A stretch of 64,000 nt of DNA. Source: Galbula dea. Its lineage: Eukaryota > Chordata > Aves > Piciformes > Galbulidae. This document shows positions 10,261 to 20,819 of the stretch, one piece after another; position 1 is the stretch's first letter, and every line of letters begins with the position of its first letter. Under the pieces are notes generated by a model, which was not told the DNA's origin, searched no databases, and worked only from the letters and a program-made list of their open reading frames with translations. Position numbers and translations under genes: made by a program. Location of the stretch: the NCBI GenBank assembly GCA_013399015.1, contig VWZX01010538.1, positions 620,001-684,000 of the forward strand. The letters run 5' to 3'.

Positions 10261-11733
10261 ACAACACGGACCGTGACATCTGCGTGAACCCTGCCGGCAA
10301 CTGCGCCAAGTTCACTGTCTATCAAAATAACGAGATACGGTGGCCTGAGCACCGATAATTGCCACAGGAAGGCTTTATTATCTCCCCAGCTTTGTATTCC
10401 CCAGCCATCAGCTCGAAAAGAATCAAATGGTAAAGAGTGAAAGGGATAATTAAAAACATCTTGGAAGGGAGTCAAGAAATTAACAGCCTAATATGAACAA
10501 ACTTTGATTACAAGTAACAATTATTACACTTCATTTGTAAATGCTCGTGTTTATCTGCAAACAAAATCAGTTTCAAGTTTGGTTTTTGGTTGTGGGGGGT
10601 TTTTTTGTTTGTTTTATATTTTTTACTAGATTCATGTTACATTTTTCTGCGGGTGGCTACGGGGCTCGTTAGCGCTCGGGGTAATTTTTAAGTGCGCTGC
10701 TGATAGAGCCTGGACTCTCCCTCACCTGGTGCTGGGTGCTGCAGCCCTGTCCGCGGTGGGAGCCTGCACCGCCTGCGGGTCACAGCTATGCCAGCAGCTC
10801 CTGCTAATTAAAGTTAGTCATTGCCACTTGCAGCCACCACCTACTGATTTCATCTCCAAAAGCCAGAAAGATTCACCTTTCCGGACAAGGTCAGGAGGGG
10901 CAGAGGCTCTGGTTCACTATGGGGTCGACCTGCCAACACCACTTAACTCAGCCTTGTGGTTCAACCTCTTCCAGATTTGACCTGTCACATTTGGGAGCCG
11001 CATTTCTGCCCCAGGTAGCATTGTGCTGGCTGCGCAGCCCTCTGACAGCTAATGGTAGCGCAACCCCACTGCCCTGGCACAGACATGCAAGAGAGAATTT
11101 TGAGGTGAGGTCTCTTGTAGCCTCACATTGAAGGAGGACGATGATAGAGATTTAGGGCATATGGGAGCTTCCCAGAGCCTTTCCAGAGGGGCTCTGGCCC
11201 CATGCCATGCTTCTGCCGTTGCAGTTCAAGCTGCTGGTGGTTGTTCACATAGAGTACACCACCCCACTACCCCTAGGATGCAATGGATGGACAAGGTGGA
11301 TGGTTTCCCTCACTGCTTCCACACAGTGTGTGACAGTGGACAGCAGAGGTGAAGCTGAAAACAGCTTATAAGCACATTGCAGTGATGCAAGGACCTGGGC
11401 CCAGGTCTGTTCTCAGTGCACAAGCAATAGAACTCAATTTTACATGGGGGAGAAACATCCTATGTCTCAATGAGACTGGTGGTACCAAAAAGCCGCTTAA
11501 AAAGGTGCCCTCAGCACCTAGCCTTAGCCCCAGGTGTCGCCCCCTAGATGGACCTACAGAGCTGCTCTCCTGGCACTTTTACTGGCAGAGCTTAGGCTGT
11601 AGGAGAAGACAGAGTCAGTCATGCTAGCCAGCCACTGTGGAACTGGTGTCACTTTGCAAATTCCCCCTGTAAAATGCGAACAGCATCATCAGGAACAGGG
11701 GGCTTTCTACCACAAATGTCTGCTTTCCAAATG
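10261..11733. other. Intergenic spacer between CYP26A1 and CYP26C1
   Basis: No gene is supported. The segment 10,480-10,650 is AT-rich with a TCF/LEF-type site (ACTTTGATT near 10501-10509) and several homeodomain-like TAAT cores, and could be regulatory given its closeness to the distal DR5. An imperfect DR5-like pair, GGTTCA-N5-GGGTCG, is at 10911-10927. The rest is unremarkable mixed-composition DNA. Confidence 0.6.
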
Positions 11734-12483
11734 TTTATTCCCCAAAGCCTCCTCCTCTTCTTTAGTCCAATCCCTCGGTCAGGCTGCAGCTGGGGAGTGC
11801 TTCCTGTGGGGACCCTGGAGGAGGGCTTCATGGCAGACACCGAGCAGTAGCGTAGTGCTCAGACACAACATACACAGCTACTACTACTGAGTGAACGAGA
11901 CATCCTTTTTGTGCCGGCTCTAATGGGAAGTGCAGGAATGAGATTAAATATTTACAATAAAAACCACTTTACACCCTATTATTCTAGCTACAGCTGATGT
12001 TGTGGATTGGGCAGCCCTGGCTTGTATTTTCCTGCAGAGCCCTCTCATCTTCTTTCTTTTTACATCTAAAAAGCTACAGTGTGCAGGATGTTCATCCTGC
12101 CTTTTCTATAACACACACACAGGAGATTAACCTTGGGACAGAAAAGCTCTGGGAGCACTAGCTGTGGGGCTGGGAGTTTTGCTCCCAAACCTCGGTGTCT
12201 GGAGACTGGCCTGGAGCAGGGGCTATCTGAGCCCCATGGGTGATGCTCCCTGCCAGAAGCTTCAGTGGATTTTGCCCCTGGGATGGGGCTGAGGCTCACC
12301 CCAGTCCTATGGAGCAGGACTCTGCAGCACCCTCCCTATCAGGAGGGGAAAACAGAAAAGGCTTTTGGAGGTTTGCTCTGCAGTCACCCAGTGCCATACC
12401 CAACCTGGGACAGCAGAGACCTGCCCCTGGCAGCCGTGGGGGGACATCGGTGCCAGGGCTAAAGGGGAGAGTGTACCCCTGGC
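11734..12483 (-). other. CYP26C1: Possible CYP26C1 3' UTR with candidate poly(A) signal
   Basis: Downstream of the CYP26C1 stop (12484-12486) on the minus strand, the first canonical AATAAA I found is at 11734-11739, about 745 nt away. Weaker hexamer variants could end the transcript earlier. Assigning the full interval as UTR is tentative. Confidence 0.35.
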
Positions 12484-12846
12484 TTAGGCCTCACTGCCAT
12501 GGCCAGGCTGCAAGGGGTGGAAGTAGAGCTGCAGCCCATCATCAACAGGGTGCACAATGGGCACAGTTTGCATGGCAGGGTAGCTGGCAGTGGCCAGCTC
12601 CCAGCGGGCCGTGCTGACCAGCTCAATGGCCAGCAGCTTCAGGATGGTCTGTGCCAGCTCCTTCCCGATGCAGCTCCGTGCCCCCCCACCAAAGGGGATG
12701 TAGTGGAAGCGGCCCACGGCCTCTGTCTGGGCAGCACTGAAGCGATCTGGGTCAAAGTTGCTGGGGGGGGTCTGGTAGACAGTGGCTGTCTCATGCGTGT
12801 CACGGATGCTGTACATGACGCTCCAGCCTTTGGGGATCTGGTAGCC
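12484..12846 (-). CDS. CYP26C1: CYP26C1 exon 6 (heme-binding, stop codon)
   Basis: 120 codons plus stop (GYQIPKGWSV to PGHGSEA), acceptor CTTGCAG. It contains FDPDRF and the heme loop YIPFGGGARSCIGKELA. The stop TAA is at 12484-12486. Confidence 0.95.
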   Translation of the reverse strand, partial: GYQIPKGWSVMYSIRDTHETATVYQTPPSNFDPDRFSAAQTEAVGRFHYIPFGGGARSCIGKELAQTILKLLAIELVSTARWELATASYPAMQTVPIVHPVDDGLQLYFHPLQPGHGSEA

Positions 12847-15800
12847 CTGCAAGGTGGAGAGAAGAGGGGAGGAGTGTTACATAACTGTGCAGCCAGCTGT
12901 GCTAGTGGAGTGTGAGCAGAAAGTGCCTGGAGACAGCCCTACCATGTTGCCCATCTGCTCCACAGCAACTTTTCTCCCCACAGCCCAGCTGGAACCTGTG
13001 GAGGCTGCTGGGTGCCACCTTCCCCTAAGCTACACTGCCAAGCACCATGACCGTGCCAGACACAGGGTGCTTGCAGGCAATGGCAGGCAGCAGCTCCCTA
13101 GCAGCCTGCCGGTGTGTGAGGCACTTACATCCAGCTCGAAAGTCTGCAGCGCTGTCCTGTAGCCTCCGGAGACAGGAGGCAGCACCCGCAGCACCTCCTT
13201 AACCACACAGTCCAGGTAGCGCAGGCGGCTCAGCTTCTCCAGGCTTATGTCCAACGGGCAGTGACAGCTCTGCCCTGACAGCATCTGGAGCTGGAGGTCA
13301 CTGCAGGGACTGCTCTGGGGTACAGTGGGCCCTGGTGGGGCGTGGGGCTGAGAGGAACCTTCCTCTGTTGGTCTCAGGGGCTGGCTCTGGTCTTCACAAG
13401 CATCTTCAGCCAAGGGGAAGAGAAATGGCTTCTTGCTGTCCTTGCTCTGGGCAGTAAGATGGTCCAGGCAGGGTCCCGCAGGGCAGTGCTCACACTGCTG
13501 GTACAGCTCATGGGAGACCAGCTCCTGCTTTATTTTTTCAATCACTGAGGGGTGCTTCAGTAACATGAGGATCAGAGAGGTGCTAGCACTAGCCGTGGTA
13601 AAAAAAGCAGCAAATATGAGCTCAATCGCTGACTCCTGGGAGAGGAAGGAAGGTGACAAGTTTGGATACTAATTTAAACTGGTGGTGCTTGAATTTCCAA
13701 ATTGTTCTTGCCTTTTGTAGGTTTTATCCCTGTGCAGAAGCCCCTGGGGCCCTCTCCCCTTTCCACAAACCCACACCACCTTGGTTTGGCAGGGACCAAA
13801 CCAAGACATCCTTGGTCTTCTATTTCTGTGTCAACTGGCTATCCACTCGCCAAGTGACTGATGCAGAAAAAACAATCTAGATGAATACACATCACCTCCA
13901 ATCCAGTTCTCTGAGCTTCCCCCTCCCAAGATTTACAAATTTTAAAGAAGCATTTTAACACAGATTTTGGCATACTGAGTGAAGTTCATTTTAAGCTTTA
14001 CACTCTTTATCTTCATCTGCCAGTTCCCCTTTGCACCTAACTTTTACCTGTCTGCCCAGCCAGGGGTTCTAAAAGTTGCATATTTATCCATAAATCCTAG
14101 ATGCACTGGCAGCTCAAATAGGTTGCATTTATAGAATCATAGAATCGTCAGAGTTGGAAGGGACCTCAAAGATCATCTAGTTCCAACCCCCCTGCCTAGC
14201 AGGGACACCATCCACTAGATCAGGTTACCCAGGGCCCCATCAAGCCTTGTCTTAAAAGCTTCCAGGGATGAGGCTTCCACAACCTCTCTGGGCAACCTGT
14301 TCCATTGTCTAACCACCCTCATAGTGAAGAACTTCACTATTTGATGCATCTCCAGTTATAAGTGACAATTTAATTCTCTGGGAGGAGACTCAAACGAACG
14401 ACCAAAAGCAGAAAGACCTCCCTGCTATAGCAGGTCAGCCCTGGGGGTGCTGTAGCCAGCAGGGAGCAGAGATGCACACAGCAAGCAAAAGACTTGCTCT
14501 CTTTTCAAGCTTTACAGCCTGAAGCACAACAGTGTTCCTGATAGCTCCATAGCAGATGTGCCTATAACAAGTTAGGAGGTTAAACAGCTTAGATAGACCT
14601 CATTACAGTCAAACTCATCATCCATGCCTTGCCCTGACCCATGGACCCCCACACAGCCTCCCAGTCTTTCCAAGACTGTTCACAGGGCCTGTGTGGAACA
14701 GCACATGCCAGGTTGCTGTGGGCTGTTTGCAGCAGCAATCCGTGATCAACTTTTGGAAATTGTTTTCCAAAAGTTAAGGGTTGCCCAGAGCTGGGTCACG
14801 GCATGTCATATCTCTGACAGCAAACATAATGCTCAAACTTACAGCATCATCTGATGGCACCTGAGGCTCTGTAGTACTGGGCTGGAAGTGCAGAGGCCAG
14901 AGGCCAAACTCAAAAGGGAAGAGAGAAGAGGGAGAAACCCACGGGAGAAGCCTGAGGAGCACAGGGACCTGCCACACTAGGAGTGGCTGAAACCTGACTG
15001 GCACTGCAGAGCACTAATCAATCCTGCCCAGGGGCAAAGCAGAGCAAATGCCCCAGGGGAACAGAACAGTTTCCTTTCATGCAGTTATGTGTCTGGATTC
15101 TAAATTGTTCTGACACAACTGGTCTCTGGAGAAGTGAAGACAAACACACAGGGAAGGATACCTGAAGCCTGAAGGTACCTGGAGACAAGTTGGGTAAGGT
15201 CAAGGGTAATGTAACAAGGATTACTCTTTGCTACCATTCCCAGTGACATATAATGGCTGGGCTAGAGGATTTTGCCAAAGTGCACCTCTCAAGGGCATCC
15301 TTCAGCCGAAACAAAACCTCTGAAATAACAGATCCCTGTCGATCACTATCACACCTCCTGCAGACATTAACAGGAATTTTTACATTCACAAGGTAGCAGA
15401 CCCAGATGAAAAGAAATCTCTCAGTTCCACACTTGCAATGAAAACTCAAGATCTCAACAACACACAAGGAACTTAGAGCAAGCCCTGCGATTTGAAATAA
15501 CAAGCCTTCCAGCTCCTTGCATCAACTTCTGGCAGTGCTGCTACATAAGTTGTGACACCAAGCCGTTGACTTTCCCTCCCTACTTTTACAGTGCCCAGGT
15601 GGGTGACTGGGAGGCAGCACCTCCCCATAGCATCCTCAGTATTGTCCCTGTGCTAAAGCCTGATGCCCTGTCCTGGGAAGCAGGACCAGCAGCACTAAGG
15701 TTCTACCCATCCAGCCAGTGACAGGACTGCTATATTAGTATAGGATTTTTTTTTTTAATCCTTCCAAGGTTTTAAATGTTTTTAAACAGTATTTTTAGCA

Positions 15801-18800
15801 AAGTGGTATCTTATTAACAACCTTCACATTTCAAGCTCCTGCTGAGTTCATGCTAGCAAAGAAAATCACAGCCTATTTAGGACATTTTCTGGGAAAATGG
15901 TCCTTTGAACTCATTTGAACAAAAAGCAAATTAGTAACTAGTGTGTGCACGTGTTTGGAATGTCTCTCAAAGTCAGAAATATCCATGACTCCAAGACAGT
16001 TTTGGACTTTTTGCCCAATTACACCACTTCACTGGTTGAGAGCTCCACTACTGTTTTATTAGAGTGGAGAGTATTTCCACAATTGCAAGAATAGGCTGTT
16101 TGGTTTGCAAGTAATTTTGTTAAATAGAGAAAAGGTAGAAACATTGTAACTGTAAAGGTACAGGACAGCATATGAATATACTATCATTTGAACCAGCTAG
16201 CCTGAGGTCACTGCCATGTCACTCCATGTTATGTTTAATATCCTCTTACTCCCATTGTTAGTGTCCATTTGTGGTCAGAGCCAGGGACATGATGAGAGAT
16301 CATGTAATTGTTTGTGTGTAATATCCATGTGAATACTAACAGAGATCAGTCTTAATCAATCACAGTTTGAGTTTGACAATTATTTTTTAACAAAGGTAAT
16401 AAACCCCATTTTGTTAGAATATCAAGAAACAATTATAATAAAATTATTTTAAGAATATATGCTAGTACTAATTGTGTCTATTAGCTGATGTAAAGTCTTT
16501 CAAATATTTTAGATTAGAGATTACAAAATATTTATAAAACAAAATATTTATAAAACATCAATTTTTAGTTTTCCTTAAATACGTAAATACAGTGAAGCTA
16601 TGTATGTTCAGAACTTTCAAACTATATTCAGCTAACGTACCCATGCTGAACTGCTTCAAAACTTGTTATATAAATGCAAGGCCATCTGTCATCTGCTCAC
16701 ACAAAGTGACCCAGAGCTATGAATGATGTAGTACTAATGACAATTTTTTTCCCAAGATCTTTGGCAAAATACTCTTGACATTCTGTTGGTAGTTTTGGCT
16801 CAGTAAGGGCTACTGGGTTCATTACCAACTCATAGTAATGCATCATGTTGCACCACAGCAATTCACAAGCTAGATGATCTAATTAATGATGAGGTGATAG
16901 GGAATGACCCAGAGCCCATCATTCCATCCCTGGACCCATTTTGATGTATTGTCTCAGAGACTTGTGGGCTTGCAGCCCTGAGGACATGAGTGCTATGCTA
17001 GGTGCTGGGGGAGGTTTGAGGAACATACCACTAGCTCTAAATATTTCTTAGGTAATACCTTGAAGGTTATTGAGCGCACACTGACCTACAGAGCCTTAAA
17101 ATAGCCCCATATCCCTAACAGCACCCTAGGTCAGGCTGAAGCCCAGTGGTCATTAAAAGGAAAGGTGGAAGAGGCATTTGTTCCCATTTTAAATACCAGC
17201 TGTCTCCTAATGCAAAGAGACACAACCCTACTAGAGCACACCGAGACCAGGCTTTCTTGCTTGTGCTGGAGATGGTGTCCTCAAAGTTGGTAAGAGGAGA
17301 GCAGGAGCGAGCGGTCAGTGGTGGGTCCCCACACAACCCTCCTGCAGCCCCTCAGACCAGATGTGTCACAAACATCCACTGAGTCAGAAGGGACACTGCA
17401 ATGGGGATTCTCCTTACCTTTAGCTCCTGCATGGTGAATTCTTTGCCATGCTCCTTGGCACTATTAATTATGAAATCCAGAGCATCGCTGTGATCTTCTG
17501 GGTTGTTTCTTTGCATTTTTTCCTGTATAGCCTTCTCCATAAACTCATGTAGCATGTCCCGTGCTTTGATTCCCTGTGGAAGGCAGACACAGTTCAGGAG
17601 AGCCTTAGGAACTGTCCCCCTCTCCGGGGAGACGGGGGGACCCCAAGTATGGCAATCCTTTATTCCAGGATCTGTAACATCAAGAACTGTTTATTCTGTT
17701 GCTCAGCCCCAGAGCCTTGCAAGAGGCAGCCGTTCAGGGACAACTGCTGCAAATTCTGTCCCAAGAAACACTCAGAGAGGAAAATATAGCACTAAACCCA
17801 ACATACTGAGTCTAGAGGTGTATGTGCCGACCAAACCCACAGTCTTGTCAGGTCTAAAAGAAGCTTGTCCAAAAGGACAAAAGGTAACTTAATAAAATGG
17901 AGTCCAAGAAGTAAGGAACATCTAACAAAGGAACAAATGAGTGGCTTTACTGGAGTACGTTTGGTAAAGACACATTAATCACACTGGTTGTGTTGCACTC
18001 CTGTGCAGCAAAACATTTAAGAAGTGAGTTAACTGATCAGCAGTTTCTTTGCAAAGTGGGGATGGAGTCACAGAGTATGTGGCTCTGTGTCAAGATGCTT
18101 CCCGCAAAGCCCAGAAGAACCAGAGATTTGGGATGAAAAATGACTATGAACAGATGTCGGGAAGAAGATACAGAGTTAAAGTGAGAAGGACTGGACAAAG
18201 AAAACAGGACAGCGAGCAAGGGGAGAGACAAGGGGACCTAAATGCAAGATGAAGAGGTTAGTCTGGGGCCAGACAGGCTGTGGCTGACCTGAGAGAGGGC
18301 AGGGAGGTGAAAGCTCACAGCGATGACAACCTGCAATGGGAAACTGGACAGGAAAACAAGAACTTTGAACTAGTGGAGAAGAACAGCAGGGACTGGGCTG
18401 GGTAAGGTGATCAGGTTGGGCAGAGCTCACAGAGGAAACAAAGAGATCGCACAAGACCTGGCTAAAAGGGGTGAGAGATTTGAGCTGCGGTAAGGCTGGA
18501 GAATCCAAGACCAGAGGAAGAAACGCAGACTGAAATGGGAGAGAATTGAAACACAGGACTGATACTTAGAGCCAGCATGTGAGGAGGCAGGCAGAGAGGG
18601 GCAGGACGGCAAGGACAAAACTGTACATTGAAATAGGCAGGGCAGTCTGTCCCTCTGCCATGTGCCCTTCAGGACCCCTCACTGTCTCTCTGCTGCTGAG
18701 GGACAAGGGACCAAGAGTCATAAGACAGTCTCAAGTCTTCAGCCTGTGCTGGGGCACACAAGGAATGCTGACCTGAGGTGTATTGTGCCCATCTGCTTTT

Positions 18801-20066
18801 GTGCTCACACCCATAGACCCCTCTGCCACAGGCAGATAAGAGTCCAGGTGGGTTGAGATATGGAACAGGACCAGATGTGATGGACTAGCCAGAGCCAAGA
18901 CAGGCAACACACAGAGTGAGGGAGGAAAGCAGCCCAGTGCTATATAGTGACTTAGAGCCAGTGCAGAAAAGTGCTGGACTCCTACCAGGAGCAAATGAGG
19001 AGAAGGGGAGATGGCTGGAATGGGTAAGACACCAGGCCCTCAGATCCAGAACAGGGTACTGCAGATGTCCTAGCCCATTGGAAGTAACCCTCAGTGGGCC
19101 TGAAGGACAGGGAGTCTGTGCTGGCAGGACCCAGCCCCAAGCAGAGGGAGCGGAGCAGGCAGCAGTACCTTGCGCAGCCCACTGAAGGGTATGTTGAGGG
19201 GCAGGGAGAAGAGGTTCTCCACCAGCTGTTCAAAAGTTTTGGCCAGGTCCTTGAACTGCTTTTCCTCCAGGCGGAGCCCCAGCAGAATCTGAGCTGCAAT
19301 GCGGAAAGTTAAGGATTTAGCGGAGGAATAAACTGCGATGGAGCCTGGCTCCATGCACCAGCCCCGCAGCTCCCAGCTCACAACCTTCTGGATCCGTGGC
19401 AGGTAGCTCTCCAGTGCGGCATGGCTGAACACTCTGGCCAGGATCTAGGAGGAGAAGGGGGGGAACAGAGGCAGGCGGTTAAAGCGAGGGGTCCCATGCG
19501 CCACCGAGGCCCAAGCTCGGGCAGGAGGTGCCACCTGGGCTGCGTTCCCTGTCAGGGCAGCCGCGAGGCTCACCTTGCGGCGTTGGCGGTGCAGGTCGCC
19601 GATGGAGCCAAGCAGGGTGTGGGAGCCCAGGATGATCTGGGTGCTTTGGGGCCACTGCGTGCTGACAAGTGTGTGCTCGCCCAGCAGGATCTTGCGGATG
19701 TTCTCAGCGCCCGTTACCCGCACCACCGGCCGGCCCAGGAGGTGGGTCTTGAAGACATTTCCGTACCTCTCCCGCCGGGAGCTGTGGAAGCGGGAGCCCT
19801 GGAGACGAGCTGCAGGTCAGCCCTGGGCTTCCGCCAGAACCTTCCCGCCCCATCCCCGTCCTCCTGTGCCTTACCTGGAGCAGCCAGTGCAGGGTCTCCC
19901 CGAAGAAGGGCCAGCCCATGGAGCCCTTGGGCAGGGGCAGGGCACTGGCAGGGTCTCGGCTGAGACTCCAGCGCAGCGCCCACAGGTGCCGGCACAGGAT
20001 GACCAGCAGCGCCAGGGCCAGCAGCGCCAGCGCCGCCGCTTCGGGCCAGGAGAGCCCTGCCGGCAT
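12484..20066 (-). CDS. CYP26C1: CYP26C1, retinoic acid hydroxylase (cytochrome P450 26C1), 6 exons
   Basis: This is a CYP26-family retinoic acid-degrading P450 of the ER membrane, paralogous to the CYP26A1 downstream of it in the same orientation. Six exons (19875-20066, 19574-19798, 19169-19444, 17418-17573, 13129-13635, 12484-12846) join in phase 0 to 572 aa; the human protein is about 520 aa. Identity rests on CYP26C1-specific stretches such as PLPKGSMGWPFFGETLHWLLQ (exon 1, without a break in the reading frame), ILLGSHTLLG-type sequence in exon 2 and IFAAFFTTASASTS in exon 5. Residues 11-26 form the signal anchor. The I-helix AAFFTT is at 292-297, ExxR at 430-433, and the heme loop FGGGARSCIG at 504-513 with cysteine 511. 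The extra length is a polar, proline/serine/cysteine-rich loop at about residues 335-410. The chosen start, at 20064-20066, has A at -3. Confidence 0.96.
12847..13128. other. CYP26C1: CYP26C1 intron 5
   Basis: A 282-nt GT-AG intron between exon 5 and exon 6. No repeat or RNA gene is seen in it. Open frames from both flanking exons run partly into it. Confidence 0.85.
13129..13635 (-). CDS. CYP26C1: CYP26C1 exon 5 (I and K helices, expanded loop)
   Basis: 169 codons (ESAIELIFAA to TALQTFELD), acceptor TCTCCCAG, donor GAT|GTAAGT. It corresponds to CYP26A1 exons 5 and 6 joined without an intron. It carries the I helix (AAFFTT) and ExxR (in KEVLRVLPP). The human equivalent is about 110 codons; the excess lies between the J and K helices at 13255-13482. 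No stop codon interrupts it. Confidence 0.92.
14131..14342 (-). mobile_element. CR1 LINE 3' fragment
   Basis: The plus strand begins with ATAGAATCATAGAATCGT, then GGAAGGGACCTCAAAGATCA, CCAACCCCCCTGCC, and the CTTCCACAACCTCTCTGGGC and CCTGTTCCA blocks of the CR1 3' region. It is a 5'-truncated copy, better preserved than the one at 6448. The 5' boundary is approximate. It lies in CYP26C1 intron 4, gene-sense. Confidence 0.92.
16525..16556. repeat. 16-bp unit, two exact tandem copies
   Basis: AAAATATTTATAAAAC occurs twice in direct succession. It is an AT-rich tandem duplication inside CYP26C1 intron 4 with no evident function. Confidence 0.85.
17418..17573 (-). CDS. CYP26C1: CYP26C1 exon 4
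   Basis: 52 codons (GIKARDMLHE to FTMQELK), acceptor TTCCACAG, donor AAG|GTAAGG. It aligns with CYP26A1 exon 4 but extends three codons further (ELK) before the intron. Confidence 0.95.
17574..19168. other. CYP26C1: CYP26C1 intron 3 (1.6 kb)
   Basis: Noncoding, moderately GC-rich. The part at about 18,100-18,620 is strongly purine-rich on the plus strand (GA/AG-rich without a fixed period). No named repeat family or splice-flanked exon is recognised. Confidence 0.8.
19169..19444 (-). CDS. CYP26C1: CYP26C1 exon 3
   Basis: 92 codons (ILARVFSHAA to FSGLRK), acceptor CCTCCTAG, donor AAG|GTACTG. It ends with FEQLVENLFSLPLNIPFSGLRK, the CYP26C1 counterpart of the CYP26A1 exon 3 end. Confidence 0.95.
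19574..19798 (-). CDS. CYP26C1: CYP26C1 exon 2
   Basis: 75 codons (GSRFHSSRRE to HRQRRK), acceptor GTCTCCAG, donor AAG|GTGAGC. It includes YGNVFKTHLLGRPVVRVTGAENIR and WPQSTQIILGSHTLLG. It is the same length as CYP26A1 exon 2. The preceding intron is only 76 nt. Confidence 0.95.
19875..20066 (-). CDS. CYP26C1: CYP26C1 exon 1 (coding)
   Basis: 64 codons (MPAGLSWPEA to LHWLLQ), donor CAG|GTAAGG. It encodes an alanine/leucine-rich membrane anchor (residues about 10-26) and the conserved SRDPASALPLPKGSMGWPFF. The frame stays open upstream to an ATG at 20298-20300, but that ATG overlaps the TATA box and so is unlikely to be transcribed from it. Confidence 0.95.
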
Positions 20067-20299
20067 CCTCCTCCGGCCGGCGGGAGACAGGGTGGGCGCG
20101 GAGCGGTGGCAGGTCCCCGCCCCGGGAGCGCGGATGGCTCGGGTTGGGGGAGGGCGACCCGGTCGGCTGTCAAACGCTGGGGGCCGGGCACCCCGCGACT
20201 CCCCTGCCGGCGGCGGCGGGCGCTCCGCGGCTGGCCCTGCCGGCTTGCTGCCCGCCTGGCCCCGCTCGCCTCCTGCTGCCGGTTCGCCCCCCGGCCACA

Positions 20300-20307
20300 T
20301 TTATATA
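20300..20307 (-). promoter_or_regulatory. CYP26C1: CYP26C1 TATA box
   Basis: The minus strand reads TATATAAA, 234 nt upstream of the chosen start codon, at the upstream edge of a very GC-rich leader. It implies a 5' UTR of about 205 nt. An inverted CCAAT box lies at 20388-20392. A second, weaker AT-rich core (TTAAATA, minus strand) is at 20360-20366 and could be an alternative. Confidence 0.7.
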
Positions 20308-20343
20308 GATATTGGCCACTTACGCCCGATCCACCTTCGGAGA

Positions 20344-20392
20344 TGACGTATCCGCTGCATATTTAAGCAGAGCGGCCAAGTGCGGTGATTGG
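20344..20392 (-). promoter_or_regulatory. CYP26C1: CYP26C1 upstream promoter motifs (CRE-like, CCAAT)
   Basis: A TGACGTA CRE-like core lies at 20344-20350 and ATTGG (CCAAT on the minus strand) at 20388-20392, within 90 nt upstream of the TATA box. I found no DR5 element in 20.3-21.8 kb, unlike the CYP26A1 promoter. The motifs are seen; their use is inference. Confidence 0.45.
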
Positions 20393-20819
20393 AGCGGGAG
20401 AAACGGGGATAAGGGCTGAGGGACGCGCCCGGGGCAGCCCCCATCTCGGGGCCAGGGGCCCGGCGCTCTTCTCCCATCCCCCGTCCAACCTCTCCGCACC
20501 CCGAATGCACGGCACCGCCCGCCACGGTGCACGCCGCTCCAGCCCTGCGGCGGGACGGCGGCCCCTCCGCCCCGCCAGGACCCCCAGGCACCCCTTCGGG
20601 CAGTCTGGCGAAGGGAGGAGTGGGGAAGCTTCCTAACTCCGCTCCGCAGGCCCCCAGCCGCCCCGGACTGCAGCGGCAACCAGGGGTTCCCCAGCCGTAT
20701 CCCGCCGTCGGGACCGGCCGGACCCCCGCTCGCCAGCCCCCGGGGTTGAATCACCGAAGAGCCGAGACCTGTACTGGTCCCAATGCAATCAGCTCTGAGA
20801 TGCGCTCCAGTGTGTGAAA

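Larger units (their letters stand above)
13636..17417. other. CYP26C1: CYP26C1 intron 4 (3.8 kb)
   Basis: The largest CYP26C1 intron. It contains a CR1 tail at 14131-14342 and a short 16-bp tandem duplication at 16525-16556. The remainder is GC-moderate near exon 5 and becomes AT-rich at about 15,730-16,760. I find no splice-flanked coding exon inside it. Confidence 0.8.
19450..20760. promoter_or_regulatory. CYP26C1: CpG island over CYP26C1 exons 1-2 and promoter
   Basis: CG dinucleotides and GC boxes are dense from exon 2 through the promoter to about 20,760, where the sequence turns abruptly AT-rich. A TATA box within a CpG island is normal for developmental genes. Long open frames on both strands here are composition artefacts. 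Confidence 0.8.

Noticed and set aside
9638..10475. Open frames in the CYP26A1 upstream CpG island
   Set aside because: Long frames are expected by chance in GC-rich DNA; the translated sequence is low complexity and crosses regulatory motifs.
10911..10927. Third DR5-like element GGTTCA-N5-GGGTCG
   Set aside because: The second half site departs from consensus at the critical last base; not strong enough to list as an element.
13255..13482. Possibility that the extra CYP26C1 loop is an unspliced intron
   Set aside because: I saw no convincing donor plus branch/acceptor pair that restores frame, and the frame is open throughout; left as a finding for transcript checking instead.
19575..20366. 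263-codon plus-strand open frame over CYP26C1 exons 1-2 and promoter
   Set aside because: Antisense shadow in a CpG island; its protein is Arg/Pro/Gly-rich with no family resemblance.
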